Source: Roseococcus microcysteis (lineage in GTDB: Bacteria > Pseudomonadota > Alphaproteobacteria > Acetobacterales > Acetobacteraceae). Taken from it: a stretch of DNA of 64,000 nt. The stretch is taken from the NCBI RefSeq assembly GCF_014764365.1, contig NZ_CP061718.1, forward strand, positions 3,240,501 to 3,304,500, read 5' to 3'. Below, one piece after another: positions 26,037 through 34,902 of the stretch. The first letter of the stretch is position 1. Each line of letters opens with the position of its first letter. The translations under genes and the position numbers were made by a program. The notes beneath the pieces were generated by a model. The model saw only the letters and a list, made by a program, of their open reading frames with translations. It was not told the origin of the DNA and ran no database searches.

Positions 26037-27308
26037 ATGCTCCGGTTCTGGTCCGTCCTCACCCGCCTCGCGGCGCCGCTGCTGCGCCCGCACCTGCGGC
26101 GCCGCGCGCGGCGCGGCAAGGAGGAGGCCACGCGCCTTCCCGAGCGCGAGGGCCATGGCGCGGCCCGGCCCGACGGCCCGCTCATCTGGGTCCATGCCGC
26201 CAGCGTGGGCGAGGTGCGCGCCCTGCTGCCCGTGATGGAGGCGCTGGTGGCGCAAGCCCCGCGCCTGCATGTGCTGCTGACCACCGGCACCGTCACCTCC
26301 GCGCGGCAATTGCCCGACTGGCTCTCGCCCGCGCTGGCCGCCCGGCTCACGCACCGCTACGCGCCGCTGGACGTGCCCGGCTGGGTGGCGCGCTTCCTCG
26401 ATGGCTGGCGCCCCGACGCGGCGCTGCGGATCGAGAGCGAGATCTGGCCCAACACGCTGGAGGCGCTGCGCGTGCGGGGGGTGCCCGTGCTGCTGGTGAA
26501 CGGGCGCATGTCCGCGCGGAGTGCGGCCCTGTGGCGGCGCTTCGCCCCCGGCCTGGCGCGGCGGATGCTGGAGGGGTTTCGCGGCATCATCCCCCGCTCG
26601 GCCGAGGATGCGGCGCGGTTTTCGGCGCTGGGCGCCACGCGGCTTGGCCCGCCGGGTGACCTCAAATTCGCGGCGGACCCCCTGCCGGCGGACCCGGCCA
26701 GGCTGGAGGCGCTGCGCCGGGCCATCGGCACCCGCCCCGTGCTGCTGGCCGCCAGCACCCATCCGGGCGAGGAGGCGCTGGTGCTGGCGGCGGCGGCCGA
26801 ACTGCGCGGCCGCTTCCCGGACCTGCTGACCATCCTGGCCCCCCGCCACCCGGAGCGCGGCGCGGCCCTGGCCCCGGAAGCGCCCCACCGCGCCACGGGC
26901 GCGCTGCCCGATGCCGGACCCGCCTATGTGGCGGACACCATGGGCGAACTCGGGCTGTTCTACCGCCTGGCCTCGGTGGCGCTGGTGGGCGGCAGCCTGG
27001 TGCCGCATGGCGGGCAGAACCCGCTGGAGGCGGCGCGACTGGGCTGCCCCATCCTCCTCGGCCCGCACATGGCGAATTTCATGGAGGCGGTGACGGCATT
27101 GGAGGCCGAGCGCGGCGCGCTGCGCCTGCCCGATGCCGCGGCGCTGGCACCGGCCGTTGCCGATGTGCTAACGAATCCGGAATTGTCCCGGTCCCTGGTG
27201 GCCGGGGCCGCACGGGTCGCGGCGCGGATGGGCGGCCCGGCGGCCCGGCTGCCCGAGCGGGTGGCGGAGGCGGTGCTGGCCCTGCTGCCCGATGGCGGCC
27301 GGGGCTGA
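26037..27308 (+). CDS. waaA: 3-deoxy-D-manno-octulosonic acid (Kdo) transferase
   Basis: WaaA (KdtA, GT30) attaches Kdo to the lipid A precursor at the inner membrane. Starting at the ATG 26037 (MLRFWSVLTRLAAPLL) gives 423 residues, like the 425 of E. coli. Family blocks are IWVHAASVGEVRALLPV, ALRIESEIWPNTL, NGRMSARSAALWRRF, FAADPLPADP, ASTHPGEEALVL and GGSLVPHGGQNPLEAARLG. It starts 10 nt after the corrected stop of the DUF374 gene. The continuous frame from 25344 is an artefact of the upstream frameshift and should not be read as a fusion enzyme. Confidence 0.95.
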   Translation: MLRFWSVLTRLAAPLLRPHLRRRARRGKEEATRLPEREGHGAARPDGPLIWVHAASVGEVRALLPVMEALVAQAPRLHVLLTTGTVTSARQLPDWLSPALAARLTHRYAPLDVPGWVARFLDGWRPDAALRIESEIWPNTLEALRVRGVPVLLVNGRMSARSAALWRRFAPGLARRMLEGFRGIIPRSAEDAARFSALGATRLGPPGDLKFAADPLPADPARLEALRRAIGTRPVLLAASTHPGEEALVLAAAAELRGRFPDLLTILAPRHPERGAALAPEAPHRATGALPDAGPAYVADTMGELGLFYRLASVALVGGSLVPHGGQNPLEAARLGCPILLGPHMANFMEAVTALEAERGALRLPDAAALAPAVADVLTNPELSRSLVAGAARVAARMGGPAARLPERVAEAVLALLPDGGRG

Positions 27309-27376
27309 TGGCAAGAAAGGCGGCGGCCCCCCTTTGGGGCACGCCGTGAGAAGCGGAAGGAAGGTTGGTCAGACGC

Positions 27377-28362
27377 ATGCGGGCTCCGGATTTCTGGGGC
27401 CGCGACGGGGGGGTGTGGCCTGTGCTCCTCTCCCCCATCGCGGCGATCTATGCGGGGGCGACGGCGCGGCGCATGGCGCGGCCGGGCTGGGAGGCCCCCG
27501 TGCCCGTCTTCTGCTGCGGCGGCGCCACGGCCGGGGGGCGGGCAAGACCACGCTGGCGCTCGATCTTGGCCGGCGGCTGTCCACCCTGGGCGTCTCGGCG
27601 CATTTCCTCATGCGGGGCTATGGCGGCAGCGTGAAGGGCCCGCTGCGCGTCCGCCCGGAGGAGCATGGCAGCGAACAGGTGGGCGACGAGGCGCTGCTGC
27701 TGGCGGCCTTGGCCCCCACCTGGGTCAGCGCCGACCGTGCCGCCGGCGCGCAGCTCGCCGTCGAGGCGGGGGCGGGCGCCATCATCATGGATGACGGGCT
27801 GCAGAACCCGACGCTGACCAAGACGCTCTCCCTGCTGACCATTGATGGCAATTACGGCTTCGGCAATGGCCGCGTGATCCCGGCCGGGCCGCTGCGCGAG
27901 CCCGTGGCCATGGCCGCCGCCCGCTGCGCCGCCGCCGTGCTGATCGGATCGGACGAGACGGGGGCGCTGTCGGCCCTGCCGCCCGGCATGCCCGTGCTGC
28001 GCGGCGACCTGGCGCCGGGGCCGGAGATGGAGGCGCTGGTGGGCGAGAATGTCTTCGCCTTCTGCGGCATCGCCAACCCACGCAAATTCCTCAACACGCT
28101 GCGGGTGGGCGGCGCGGTGCTGGCGGGCAGCGAATGCTTCGCCGACCACTACCCCTATGACGAGGGCGATATGCGCGCCCTGCTGGACCGCGCGGCCGGG
28201 CTGAACGCCATCCCCGTCACCACGCGCAAGGATTGGGTCCGCATCCCGGCCGCGTTCCGGGATCAGGTGCGGGTGGTCAGCGTGGGGCTGGTGTGGGAGG
28301 CGGAATCGGCGGCGATGCTGGACGCGATGCTGGCGGCGCAGTTTCAGCCGGTGGTGGCGTAG
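27377..28362 (+). CDS. lpxK: Tetraacyldisaccharide 4'-kinase, apparent -1 frameshift
   Basis: LpxK phosphorylates the 4' position of the lipid A disaccharide. The N-terminus (MRAPDFWGRDGG, PIAAIYAGATARRMARPGW, VPVFCCGGATAGG) is read from ATG 27377. The P-loop continuation GAGKTTLALDLGRRL and the rest (MDDGLQNPTLTK, VIPAGPLREP, FCGIANPRKF, FADHYPYDEGD, TTRKDWVR) are one base back. Inserting one G in the G6 run at 27533-27538 rebuilds GGATAGGAGKTT, the Walker A, and gives about 328 residues, normal for the family. The broken P-loop would be inactive if real. It follows waaA as in many alphaproteobacteria. Confidence 0.92.
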
Positions 28363-28365
28363 CGT

Positions 28366-28403
28366 CTGATCCGCGGAGGCGCGTCGCCGGAGCGGTGAAT
28401 CAG
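28366..28403. repeat. Dispersed 38-bp palindromic repeat, copy A
   Basis: The stretch starts CTGATCCGCGGAGGCG and ends CCGGAGCGGTGAATCAG. Its reverse complement recurs at 61655-61693 with only two or three changes. With the next few bases it can fold as GGAGCGG-TGAATCAG-CCGCTCC. It starts 4 nt after the lpxK stop, so it may serve as a 3' end. Confidence 0.75.
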
Positions 28404-28422
28404 CCGCTCCTAAATTCGCTAT

Positions 28423-28456
28423 ACCGGCCGGACGGTTGACAAACCGTCCAGCCGGT
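28423..28456. promoter_or_regulatory. Palindromic operator overlapping a -35 element, upstream of tetR
   Basis: The nested palindrome is ACCGGC (28423-28428), GGACGGTT (28430-28437), spacer GACA, AACCGTCC (28442-28449) and GCCGGT (28451-28456). A consensus -35 TTGACA lies inside it (28436-28441). A poor -10 (TAGCTG) would be at 28458, 16 nt on. The location 15 bp before a TetR gene makes it a likely autoregulatory site for the tetR-devBCA operon. Confidence 0.65.
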
Positions 28457-28470
28457 CTAGCTGAAGGGGC

Positions 28471-29046
28471 ATGCTGGAACGCCCCCCGCCCCCTGACGCG
28501 CCCACCCGCATCCTCGACGCCGCCGAGCGCATCGTGCAGGCGCGCGGCGTCACCGCGCTCACGCTGGAGGCCGCGGCGCGCGAGGCGGGCGTGTCAAAGG
28601 GCGGCTTGCTCTACCATTTCGCCTCCAAGGAGGCGCTGCTGGCCGGCATGCTGAACCGCCTGGCCGATGGCGTCGCCGCCGAGTTCGAGGCGGTGCTGGA
28701 GGCCCAGCCCCCGCACCCCGCCCGCACCACCCGCGCCATCCTGGCCTGGACCTTCGACGACCCGCATATGGTGTGCGAGCAGCACCAGCGCGCCGCCGCC
28801 GTCTTCCTCGCCGCCTTCCACCATGACCCGGCGCTGCTGGACCCCATCCGCCGCGTCTTCGCCCATATCCGCGACAGGCTGCGCCAGGACGCGCTGCCGC
28901 CGGGCCATGCGCTGGCCATCATGGCCGCCGGCGACGGGCTCTTCATGGGCCGCATCTTCGGCATGTACACGATGGACGCGGAGGAACTGGCCGCCATGCG
29001 CGCCGCCCTCGAACATCTGGCCCAGCCGCGGGCGGGGTCGCCATGA
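28471..29046 (+). CDS. TetR-family transcriptional repressor
   Basis: The 191-residue regulator has an N-terminal helix-turn-helix (RILDAAERIVQARGVTALTLEAAAREAGVSKGGLLYHFASKEALL, residues about 12-57, given in parts: AGVSKGGLLYHF is the recognition helix). The C-terminal ligand domain carries many Met and Phe residues (DGLFMGRIFGMYTMD). The stop overlaps the ATG of the following membrane-fusion protein, so regulator and exporter form one operon. A 34-bp palindrome with an embedded TTGACA lies immediately upstream. The inducer is presumably a hydrophobic compound or lipid handled by the exporter, which is inference. Confidence 0.88.
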   Translation: MLERPPPPDAPTRILDAAERIVQARGVTALTLEAAAREAGVSKGGLLYHFASKEALLAGMLNRLADGVAAEFEAVLEAQPPHPARTTRAILAWTFDDPHMVCEQHQRAAAVFLAAFHHDPALLDPIRRVFAHIRDRLRQDALPPGHALAIMAAGDGLFMGRIFGMYTMDAEELAAMRAALEHLAQPRAGSP

Positions 29047-30110
29047 AGCGCCCCCTTCTGCTGGCCGTCGTGCTGGGGGCCGCCGCGCTGGGCGGCGCCT
29101 GGCTCATGCTGGGCCAGGGCGCCCCGCCGCCCGAACCCGCCCCGCCCGCCGCGACCCTGCCCGAGGCCATGGGCGTGGGCGCGCTGGGCCGCGTCGAGCC
29201 CGCCTCGCGCATCCGCCGGCTGAACCAGCCGGGGGGGATGAACGTCTCGCGCCTCGCCGCCCTGCATGTGGAGGAGGGGCAGGAGGTCGTGGCCGGCCAG
29301 TTGCTCGCCGAATTCGCGGATGTGGCGCAGAAGGACGCCGCCATCGCCAAGGCGCGCGGCAATCTCGCGGAACAGCGCGCGGCCCTTCTGCGCACGCGCG
29401 AAGCCGCCCGCCCCTCCGAACGCGAGGCCCAGCGCGCCCGCATCGAGAGCCTGGCCGCCCAGGTGGAACTGGCCCGGCGCGAGGCGGCGCGGGCCACGCG
29501 CCTCGTGCCCTCCGGCGCCGGGGCCGAGGCGGCGGCCGAACGCGCCCGCTTCTCCCTGGCGCGGCTGGAGGCGGAGCGCGCCCAGGCCGAGGCCGAACTC
29601 GCCACCCTCAGCGCCCCGCGCCCCGAGGATCTGGCCCTGGCCGAGGCGCGCGTGGCCGTGGCCGAGGCGACGCTGGCCCAGGCCGAGGCCGATGCCGAAC
29701 TCTCCCGCGTGCGGGCGCCCATCGCCGGCACCATCCTGCGCATCTTCGCCCGGCCGGGCGACCAGGTGGGCAATGACGGGCTGATGGAGATGGCCGACCT
29801 CAGCCGCATGGAGGTGGTGGCCGATGTCTTCGAGACGGATGTGGCCCGCCTGCGCCTGGGCGCCGCGGCCGAGATCATCATTCCCGGCGAGGCTCGCCGC
29901 CTGCCCGCCACGCTGAGCGAGATCGGCTGGCAGGTGCGCCGCACCACCCAGGCCGGCACCGACCCGGTGGCGGCGGTGGACGCCCGCACGGTGGAGGTGC
30001 GCCTGACCCTCTCCGAGGAGGCCGCCGCCCTGGTGCGCCGGCGCAGCAACATGCAGGTGCAGGTGGCCATCCGTCCCAATGGCACCACGCCGCTGGCGGC
30101 CCGCCGATGA
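29043..30110 (+). CDS. devB: HlyD/DevB-type periplasmic membrane-fusion protein
   Basis: A 355-residue adaptor with one N-terminal anchor (LLLAVVLGAAALGGAWLML) followed by a lipoyl-like half (ALHVEEGQEVVAGQLLAEF), a long alpha-helical hairpin (residues about 100-215, rich in Ala, Glu, Arg) and the second lipoyl half (RVRAPIAGTILRIFARPGDQV). It links an inner-membrane DevCA ABC exporter to an outer-membrane TolC-like channel, which is not in this window. DevBCA of cyanobacteria exports glycolipids. The ATG overlaps the tetR stop and the stop overlaps devC. Confidence 0.86.
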   Translation: MKRPLLLAVVLGAAALGGAWLMLGQGAPPPEPAPPAATLPEAMGVGALGRVEPASRIRRLNQPGGMNVSRLAALHVEEGQEVVAGQLLAEFADVAQKDAAIAKARGNLAEQRAALLRTREAARPSEREAQRARIESLAAQVELARREAARATRLVPSGAGAEAAAERARFSLARLEAERAQAEAELATLSAPRPEDLALAEARVAVAEATLAQAEADAELSRVRAPIAGTILRIFARPGDQVGNDGLMEMADLSRMEVVADVFETDVARLRLGAAAEIIIPGEARRLPATLSEIGWQVRRTTQAGTDPVAAVDARTVEVRLTLSEEAAALVRRRSNMQVQVAIRPNGTTPLAARR

Positions 30111-31368
30111 ACGAGGTCCCGCCCCCCGTGAAGCTGCTGCCTTGGGCGCCGGAGCGCATGGGCGAGGCCGCCGAACCCCCGCAAGCCCCACGGCGCGAGC
30201 CGGGCGTGCTGGCCGGGCTGCTGCTGGCGCTGCGCCTCGCCTGGCGGCAGTTGCGGGCCGACCGCGCGCGGCTGGCCACCGCCATCGCGGGCGTCATGTT
30301 CGCCTGCCTTCTGGTGTTCATGCAGCTCGGTTTCCGCGGCGCGCTGTTCGACAGCGCGACCAATCTGTTCCGCGCCATGCGGGCGGATCTGTTCCTGATG
30401 CACCCGCTGACGGAGGCCAGCTTCCGCGCCGAATCCATCCCGCGCGCCCGCGCCTGGCAGGCCCTGGCCGATGCGGAGGTGGACCGCGCCGTGCCCGTCT
30501 ATCTGGCCCAGGTGACGCTGCGGAACCCCGAGACGGGCAGCCGCCGCGCCGTGCAGCTCATCGGCCTCGATGCCGATGCGGGGGCGGTGGATTTCCCGGG
30601 GCTGGCCGATGTCGCGGCCGCCCTGCGCCGGCCGGACACCTTCGCCTTCGACCGGCTCTCCCGCCCCGAATTCGGGCCGGTCGCCGCCATGTTCGCGCGC
30701 GACGGGCCCTTTCCCATCCAGCTCGGCACGCGGGAGATGGAGCTGGTGGGCCTCGTCGAGGTCGGCCCCTCCTTCGGCGCCGATGGCAATGTGGTGCTGA
30801 GCGAGCAGAATTTCCGCCGCGTCTTCTCCCGCCAGGCCACCAACGCGGATCTGGTCGCGCTGAAGCTGCGGCCGGGGGCGGATGTGGCCGCCACCCAGGC
30901 GCGCCTCGCTTCCCTGCTGCCGGGCGACGTGCTGGTGCTGACCCATGCGGAGATGGTCGCGCGCGAGCGCCTCTATTGGGAGACGGGCACGCCCATCGGC
31001 TTCATCTTCCTCTTCGGCTCGGTGATGGGCCTCGTGGTGGGGATGGTGATCGTCTACCAGATCCTCTTCGCGGACATCGCGGGGCATCTGTCGGAATACG
31101 CGACGCTCAAGGCCATGGGCTATTCCAACGGCTATCTGGCGCGGGTGGTGCTGGGGGCGGCGGTGATCCTGGCGGTCGTGGGGTTCATCCCGGGCTTCGT
31201 GCTGTCCACGCTGCTCTATGGCTATGTGGCGGGGGCGACCTTCCTGCCGCTGGAGATGTACACCGAGCGCGCCGTGGGCGTCTTCCTGCTGATCTTCGGC
31301 ATGTGCTTCGCGGCCGGATTGCTGGCGATGCGCAAGCTGCGCGACGCCAACCCGGCGGACATGTTCTG

Positions 31369-31369
<1 letters not shown>
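30107..31369 (+). CDS. devC: DevC-type ABC exporter permease (FtsX/MacB-like)
   Basis: The 420-residue permease has one N-terminal helix (LATAIAGVMFACLLVFMQLGF), a large periplasmic domain (residues about 85-280) and three C-terminal helices (FIFLFGSVMGLVVGMVIVYQ, VVLGAAVILAVVGFIPGF, AVGVFLLIFGMCFAAGLLAM). SEYATLKAMGYSNGYL is the coupling-helix region typical of DevC. It is preceded by devB and followed by devA, each with ATGA overlaps, giving a fixed-ratio complex. The substrate is probably a lipid or hydrophobic compound. Confidence 0.9.
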
Positions 31370-32061
<692 letters not shown>

Positions 32062-32128
32062 TACGCGGCGTAGCAATTCCGCGCTTGCGTCACGCGCCCG
32101 CGCGGGCGCAGACTTCGCACTGCAACAA

Positions 32129-32227
32129 ATGAAAGGAGGTGATCCGGTGTCTCATCGTTCGCTTGGCCGGAACTGGTCCCGGCCCCGGGTCGTCGCTTTC
32201 GCCATCGTGAGCTCGGCGCAGGGGTAA
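32129..32227 (+). CDS. Tiny ORF with an extreme Shine-Dalgarno sequence
   Basis: The 14-nt string AAAGGAGGTGATCC (32132-32145) is exactly complementary to the conserved 3' end of 16S rRNA. It is followed by GTG at 32147, which opens a 26-codon frame (MSHRSLGRNWSRPRVVAFA, then IVSSAQG, stop 32225-32227). An in-frame ATG at 32129 would translate the SD itself as KGGDP and give 32 residues. The peptide is basic, then hydrophobic. A strong hairpin terminator begins 30 nt later. It could be a translated micro-gene, a leader, or an RNA that titrates ribosomes. I do not recognise the peptide. Confidence 0.5.
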   Translation: MKGGDPVSHRSLGRNWSRPRVVAFAIVSSAQG

Positions 32228-32257
32228 ACGGTCCAGGGCGCTGGCCCGACCGATGCG

Positions 32258-32293
32258 GCGGCGCGGGGGGAGACCTCCGCGCCGCTTTCGTTT
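32258..32293 (+). terminator. GC-rich hairpin followed by T-rich tail
   Basis: The stem is GCGGCGCGG (32258-32266) with CCGCGCCGC (32277-32285), a 10-nt loop, then TTTCGTTT. It ends the small unit with the strong Shine-Dalgarno sequence, and possibly the devBCA message upstream. Confidence 0.7.
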
Positions 32294-32560
32294 GCATGGA
32301 TCAGGATGCGGGGTTCTGCCGGCCAGGGCCCCTTGCTCTGGTGGAGATGACGCGGGCCGGCCGCCGCCATCCGGACACATCATCCAGGATGGACAAGTGC
32401 CGGTGACGGTGCACCGTCAACCGAGCGCGCTCATGTCGGCGGGACGGTCGGGGGGTTCTGCTGGCCAGGCCCCTTCGCTCCGGCGATGGTGACGAGGGCC
32501 AACCTCCCTGCGACCGGTCACGCCGTCCTGCGCCCGAGATGGGCTGATGGCGTCGGGCCG
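32294..32560. repeat. Gene-free stretch with a degenerate direct repeat of about 52 bp
   Basis: No convincing coding frame is seen between 32228 and the ftsY stop at 32561. Two related segments are present. One begins GGGTTCTGCCGGCCAGGGCC at 32311 and the other begins GGGTTCTGCTGGCCAGGCCC at about 32454. Both continue with CCTTGCTC or CCTTCGCTC and a GATGACGCGGGCC or GGTGACGAGGGCC block. Between them is a perfect 14-bp palindrome GACGGTGCACCGTC (32405-32418). They could be decayed small-RNA or gene duplicates. Confidence 0.5.
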
Positions 32561-33727
32561 TCAATCCAGCCCGACAAGACTCCGCGCGAAATCCCGCGCC
32601 TCGAACGGCCGCAGGTCCGCCGCCTTCTCGCCCACGCCCACCGCGTGCACCGGCAGGCCGAATTCCTGCGCCAGCGCCACCACCACGCCGCCCTTGGCGC
32701 TGCCGTCGAGCTTGGTGACGACGAGGCCCGTCACCTCCACCATCTCCTTGAACACCCGCACCTGGCTGACGGCGTTCTGGCCCGTGGTCGCGTCCAGCAC
32801 CAGCAAGGTGGAATGCGGCACCGCCTCGCCATGGCGCTTCAGCACCCGCACCACCTTGCGCAGTTCGTCCATCAGCGCGGTCTTGTTGTGCAGGCGGCCG
32901 GCCGTGTCCACCAGCAGCACATCGGCGCCGGCCGCGCGCGCATCGCGCAGCGCGTCGAAGGCGAGGCCCGCGGCATCCGCGCCATGCTTGGCCGGGGCCA
33001 CCACATGCGCGCCCGTGCGCTCGCCCCACACCTGCAGCTGTTCGACCGCCGCGGCGCGAAACGTGTCGCCCGCCACCATCCAGACCTTCAGGCCCTGGGC
33101 GCGATACTGCTCGGACAGCTTGGCGATGGTCGTGGTCTTTCCCGTGCCGTTCACGCCCACCACCAGCACCACATGCGGCGCGTGCGCGGGCGTGATCTCC
33201 AGCGGCTGGGCCACGGGCGTCAGGATGGCCGCGATCTCCTCGGCCAGCGCGGATTTGATCTCCTCATCCGTCGCCTCGCGCCCGAAGCGCGTGCGGCGGA
33301 AGCCCGCCACGATGCGCTGCGAGGCCGCGACGCCGAGATCGGCGCTGATCAGCGTCTCCTCCAGCTCCTCCAGCGCCTCGTCGTCCAGCTTGCGCTTGGT
33401 GAAGACGCCGGTGATGGATTGCGTGAGCTTGGCGGTGGAGCGTGACAGCCCCGCCTTGAGCCGCGCGAAGAAGCCGCGCGGTTCCTCGGGTTCGACCGCC
33501 ACCGGGGCCGGGGCGGGTGGGGGCGGCGGCACGTCCGCAGGAGGGGCCTCCACCACCGGGGGCGGGGCTTCCTGGACCGTTTCGGGAGGCGCTTCCGGAA
33601 GCGGCTCCCGGACGGGTTCCGAAGGCGATTCCTTCAGCGCCTCCACCGGCGCGTCCTTGACCGCCTCCTCGGGCTTGGCACCCTCCTCCTTGCCGCGCAG
33701 ACGGTTCCAGAGATCGCGCAGGGCCAT
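32561..33727 (-). CDS. ftsY: Signal recognition particle receptor FtsY
   Basis: FtsY docks SRP-ribosome complexes at the inner membrane. The 388-residue protein has an acidic Pro-rich A domain (about residues 15-85) and an NG GTPase domain with GVNGTGKTTT at 191-200, GDTFRAAAVEQL, LLVDTAGRLHNK and VVTKLDGSAKGG. The start MALRDLWNRLRGK at 33727 overlaps the stop of mtaB (ATGA). The continuous frame beyond 33727 is the reverse of another gene and is excluded. Confidence 0.95.
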   Translation of the reverse strand: MALRDLWNRLRGKEEGAKPEEAVKDAPVEALKESPSEPVREPLPEAPPETVQEAPPPVVEAPPADVPPPPPAPAPVAVEPEEPRGFFARLKAGLSRSTAKLTQSITGVFTKRKLDDEALEELEETLISADLGVAASQRIVAGFRRTRFGREATDEEIKSALAEEIAAILTPVAQPLEITPAHAPHVVLVVGVNGTGKTTTIAKLSEQYRAQGLKVWMVAGDTFRAAAVEQLQVWGERTGAHVVAPAKHGADAAGLAFDALRDARAAGADVLLVDTAGRLHNKTALMDELRKVVRVLKRHGEAVPHSTLLVLDATTGQNAVSQVRVFKEMVEVTGLVVTKLDGSAKGGVVVALAQEFGLPVHAVGVGEKAADLRPFEARDFARSLVGLD

Positions 33728-34902
33728 CAGATTTTCTCCCCGGTCAGGGTGGTGCCGTCGCTGCCCGCCACGCGCAGCCGCAGCAGCGTGCCGGCGGGCG
33801 GGGGCGAGGCGACGCGCAGGGGCGCGAAATGCTCGGTATGGGCGCGGCCATCCGCCTCGAACAACGCCTCGGCGGTGGTGCCGATGCGCGTGGCGAGGAA
33901 ACACGCGCGTTCCGCCGCACCCGCCGCGCGCAGCCGCGCCGCGCGTTCGCGCCGCAGCGCCATGGGAAGCTGCGGCATGCGCGCGGCCGGCGTGCCGGTG
34001 CGGGCGGAATAGGGGAAGACATGCAGGAAGCTGAGGCCCGCTTCGGCCACCAGCGCCTCCATGGCGGCGAAATGCGCCTCGGCTTCGGTGGGGAATCCCG
34101 CGATGAAATCCGCGCCCAGCGCCACATCGCCCCGCAGCGCCCGCGCGCGGGATGCCACGCGCAGCAGGTCGGCGCGGGAATGGCGGCGCTTCATGCGCTT
34201 CAGCATCAGGTCATCGCCATGCTGCGCCGAGAGGTGCAGGTAGGGCGCAAGGCGCGCCTCCTCCGCGAAGACCGCCCAGAAGCGGTCATCCAGCGCGGCC
34301 GGGTCCAGCGAGGACAGCCGCAGCCGCCGCAATTCAGGCACCTGGCGCAGCACGGCGCGGATCAGCGCCGGCAGTTCGGGGTGCGAGGCCAGGTCCACCC
34401 CCGTCAGCACCACCTCCGCATGTCGCGAGGCGAGGTCGCGCACCGCCGCCACTGCCTGGTCCACCGGCATGGCGCGCGCCGGTCCACGTCCCTGGGGGAT
34501 GACGCAGAAGGTGCAGCCATGGTCGCAGCCCTGCTGCACGGCCAGGAAGGCGCGCGTGCCCCCGCCCGCCGCCAGCCCGATGGGCGCATCCCGGTCCATG
34601 GCGGCCACCGGCGCATCCCAGCGCGCAGGGTCCAGCTTCGCGCCATTGCCGATAACGCGCGTGACACCCGGCAGCGCCGCCCAGGCCTCGGGCTTGATCT
34701 GCGCCGCGCAGCCGGTGACGAGGATGGGCCGCCCCGGCCGCTCCCGCGCCGCGCGGCGAATGGCCTGGCGCGCCTGGGCCTCGGCCTCGCCCGTCACGGC
34801 GCAGGTGTTCACGATCAGCGCGTCCATCCCGCCGGCGAGCCGCCGCATGGTCTCGCTCTCGGCGATGTTCAGCCGGCAGCCGAAGGTCAGCGTCTCAGCC
34901 AA
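33727..34902 (-). CDS. mtaB: tRNA (N6-threonylcarbamoyladenosine-37-C2)-methylthiotransferase
   Basis: This radical-SAM methylthiotransferase modifies A37 of ANN-decoding tRNAs. The N-terminal UPF0004 cysteines are C9, C34 and C65. The radical-SAM CxxxCxxC cluster is C126, C130, C133 in QQGCDHGCTFC. A TRAM-like C-terminus ends at GEKI. The 391-residue length fits MtaB. The only family-consistent start is a TTG at 34902, lying 8 nt inside the end of dapF, so translation is probably coupled to dapF. The stop overlaps ftsY. MiaB is less likely because of the length and sequence around the cluster. Confidence 0.9.
   Translation of the reverse strand: MAETLTFGCRLNIAESETMRRLAGGMDALIVNTCAVTGEAEAQARQAIRRAARERPGRPILVTGCAAQIKPEAWAALPGVTRVIGNGAKLDPARWDAPVAAMDRDAPIGLAAGGGTRAFLAVQQGCDHGCTFCVIPQGRGPARAMPVDQAVAAVRDLASRHAEVVLTGVDLASHPELPALIRAVLRQVPELRRLRLSSLDPAALDDRFWAVFAEEARLAPYLHLSAQHGDDLMLKRMKRRHSRADLLRVASRARALRGDVALGADFIAGFPTEAEAHFAAMEALVAEAGLSFLHVFPYSARTGTPAARMPQLPMALRRERAARLRAAGAAERACFLATRIGTTAEALFEADGRAHTEHFAPLRVASPPPAGTLLRLRVAGSDGTTLTGEKI

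Noticed and set aside
25344-27308. DUF374-WaaA fusion enzyme
   Set aside because: The DUF374 C-terminus is in the -1 frame and WaaA has its own start; the continuous frame comes from one missing G.
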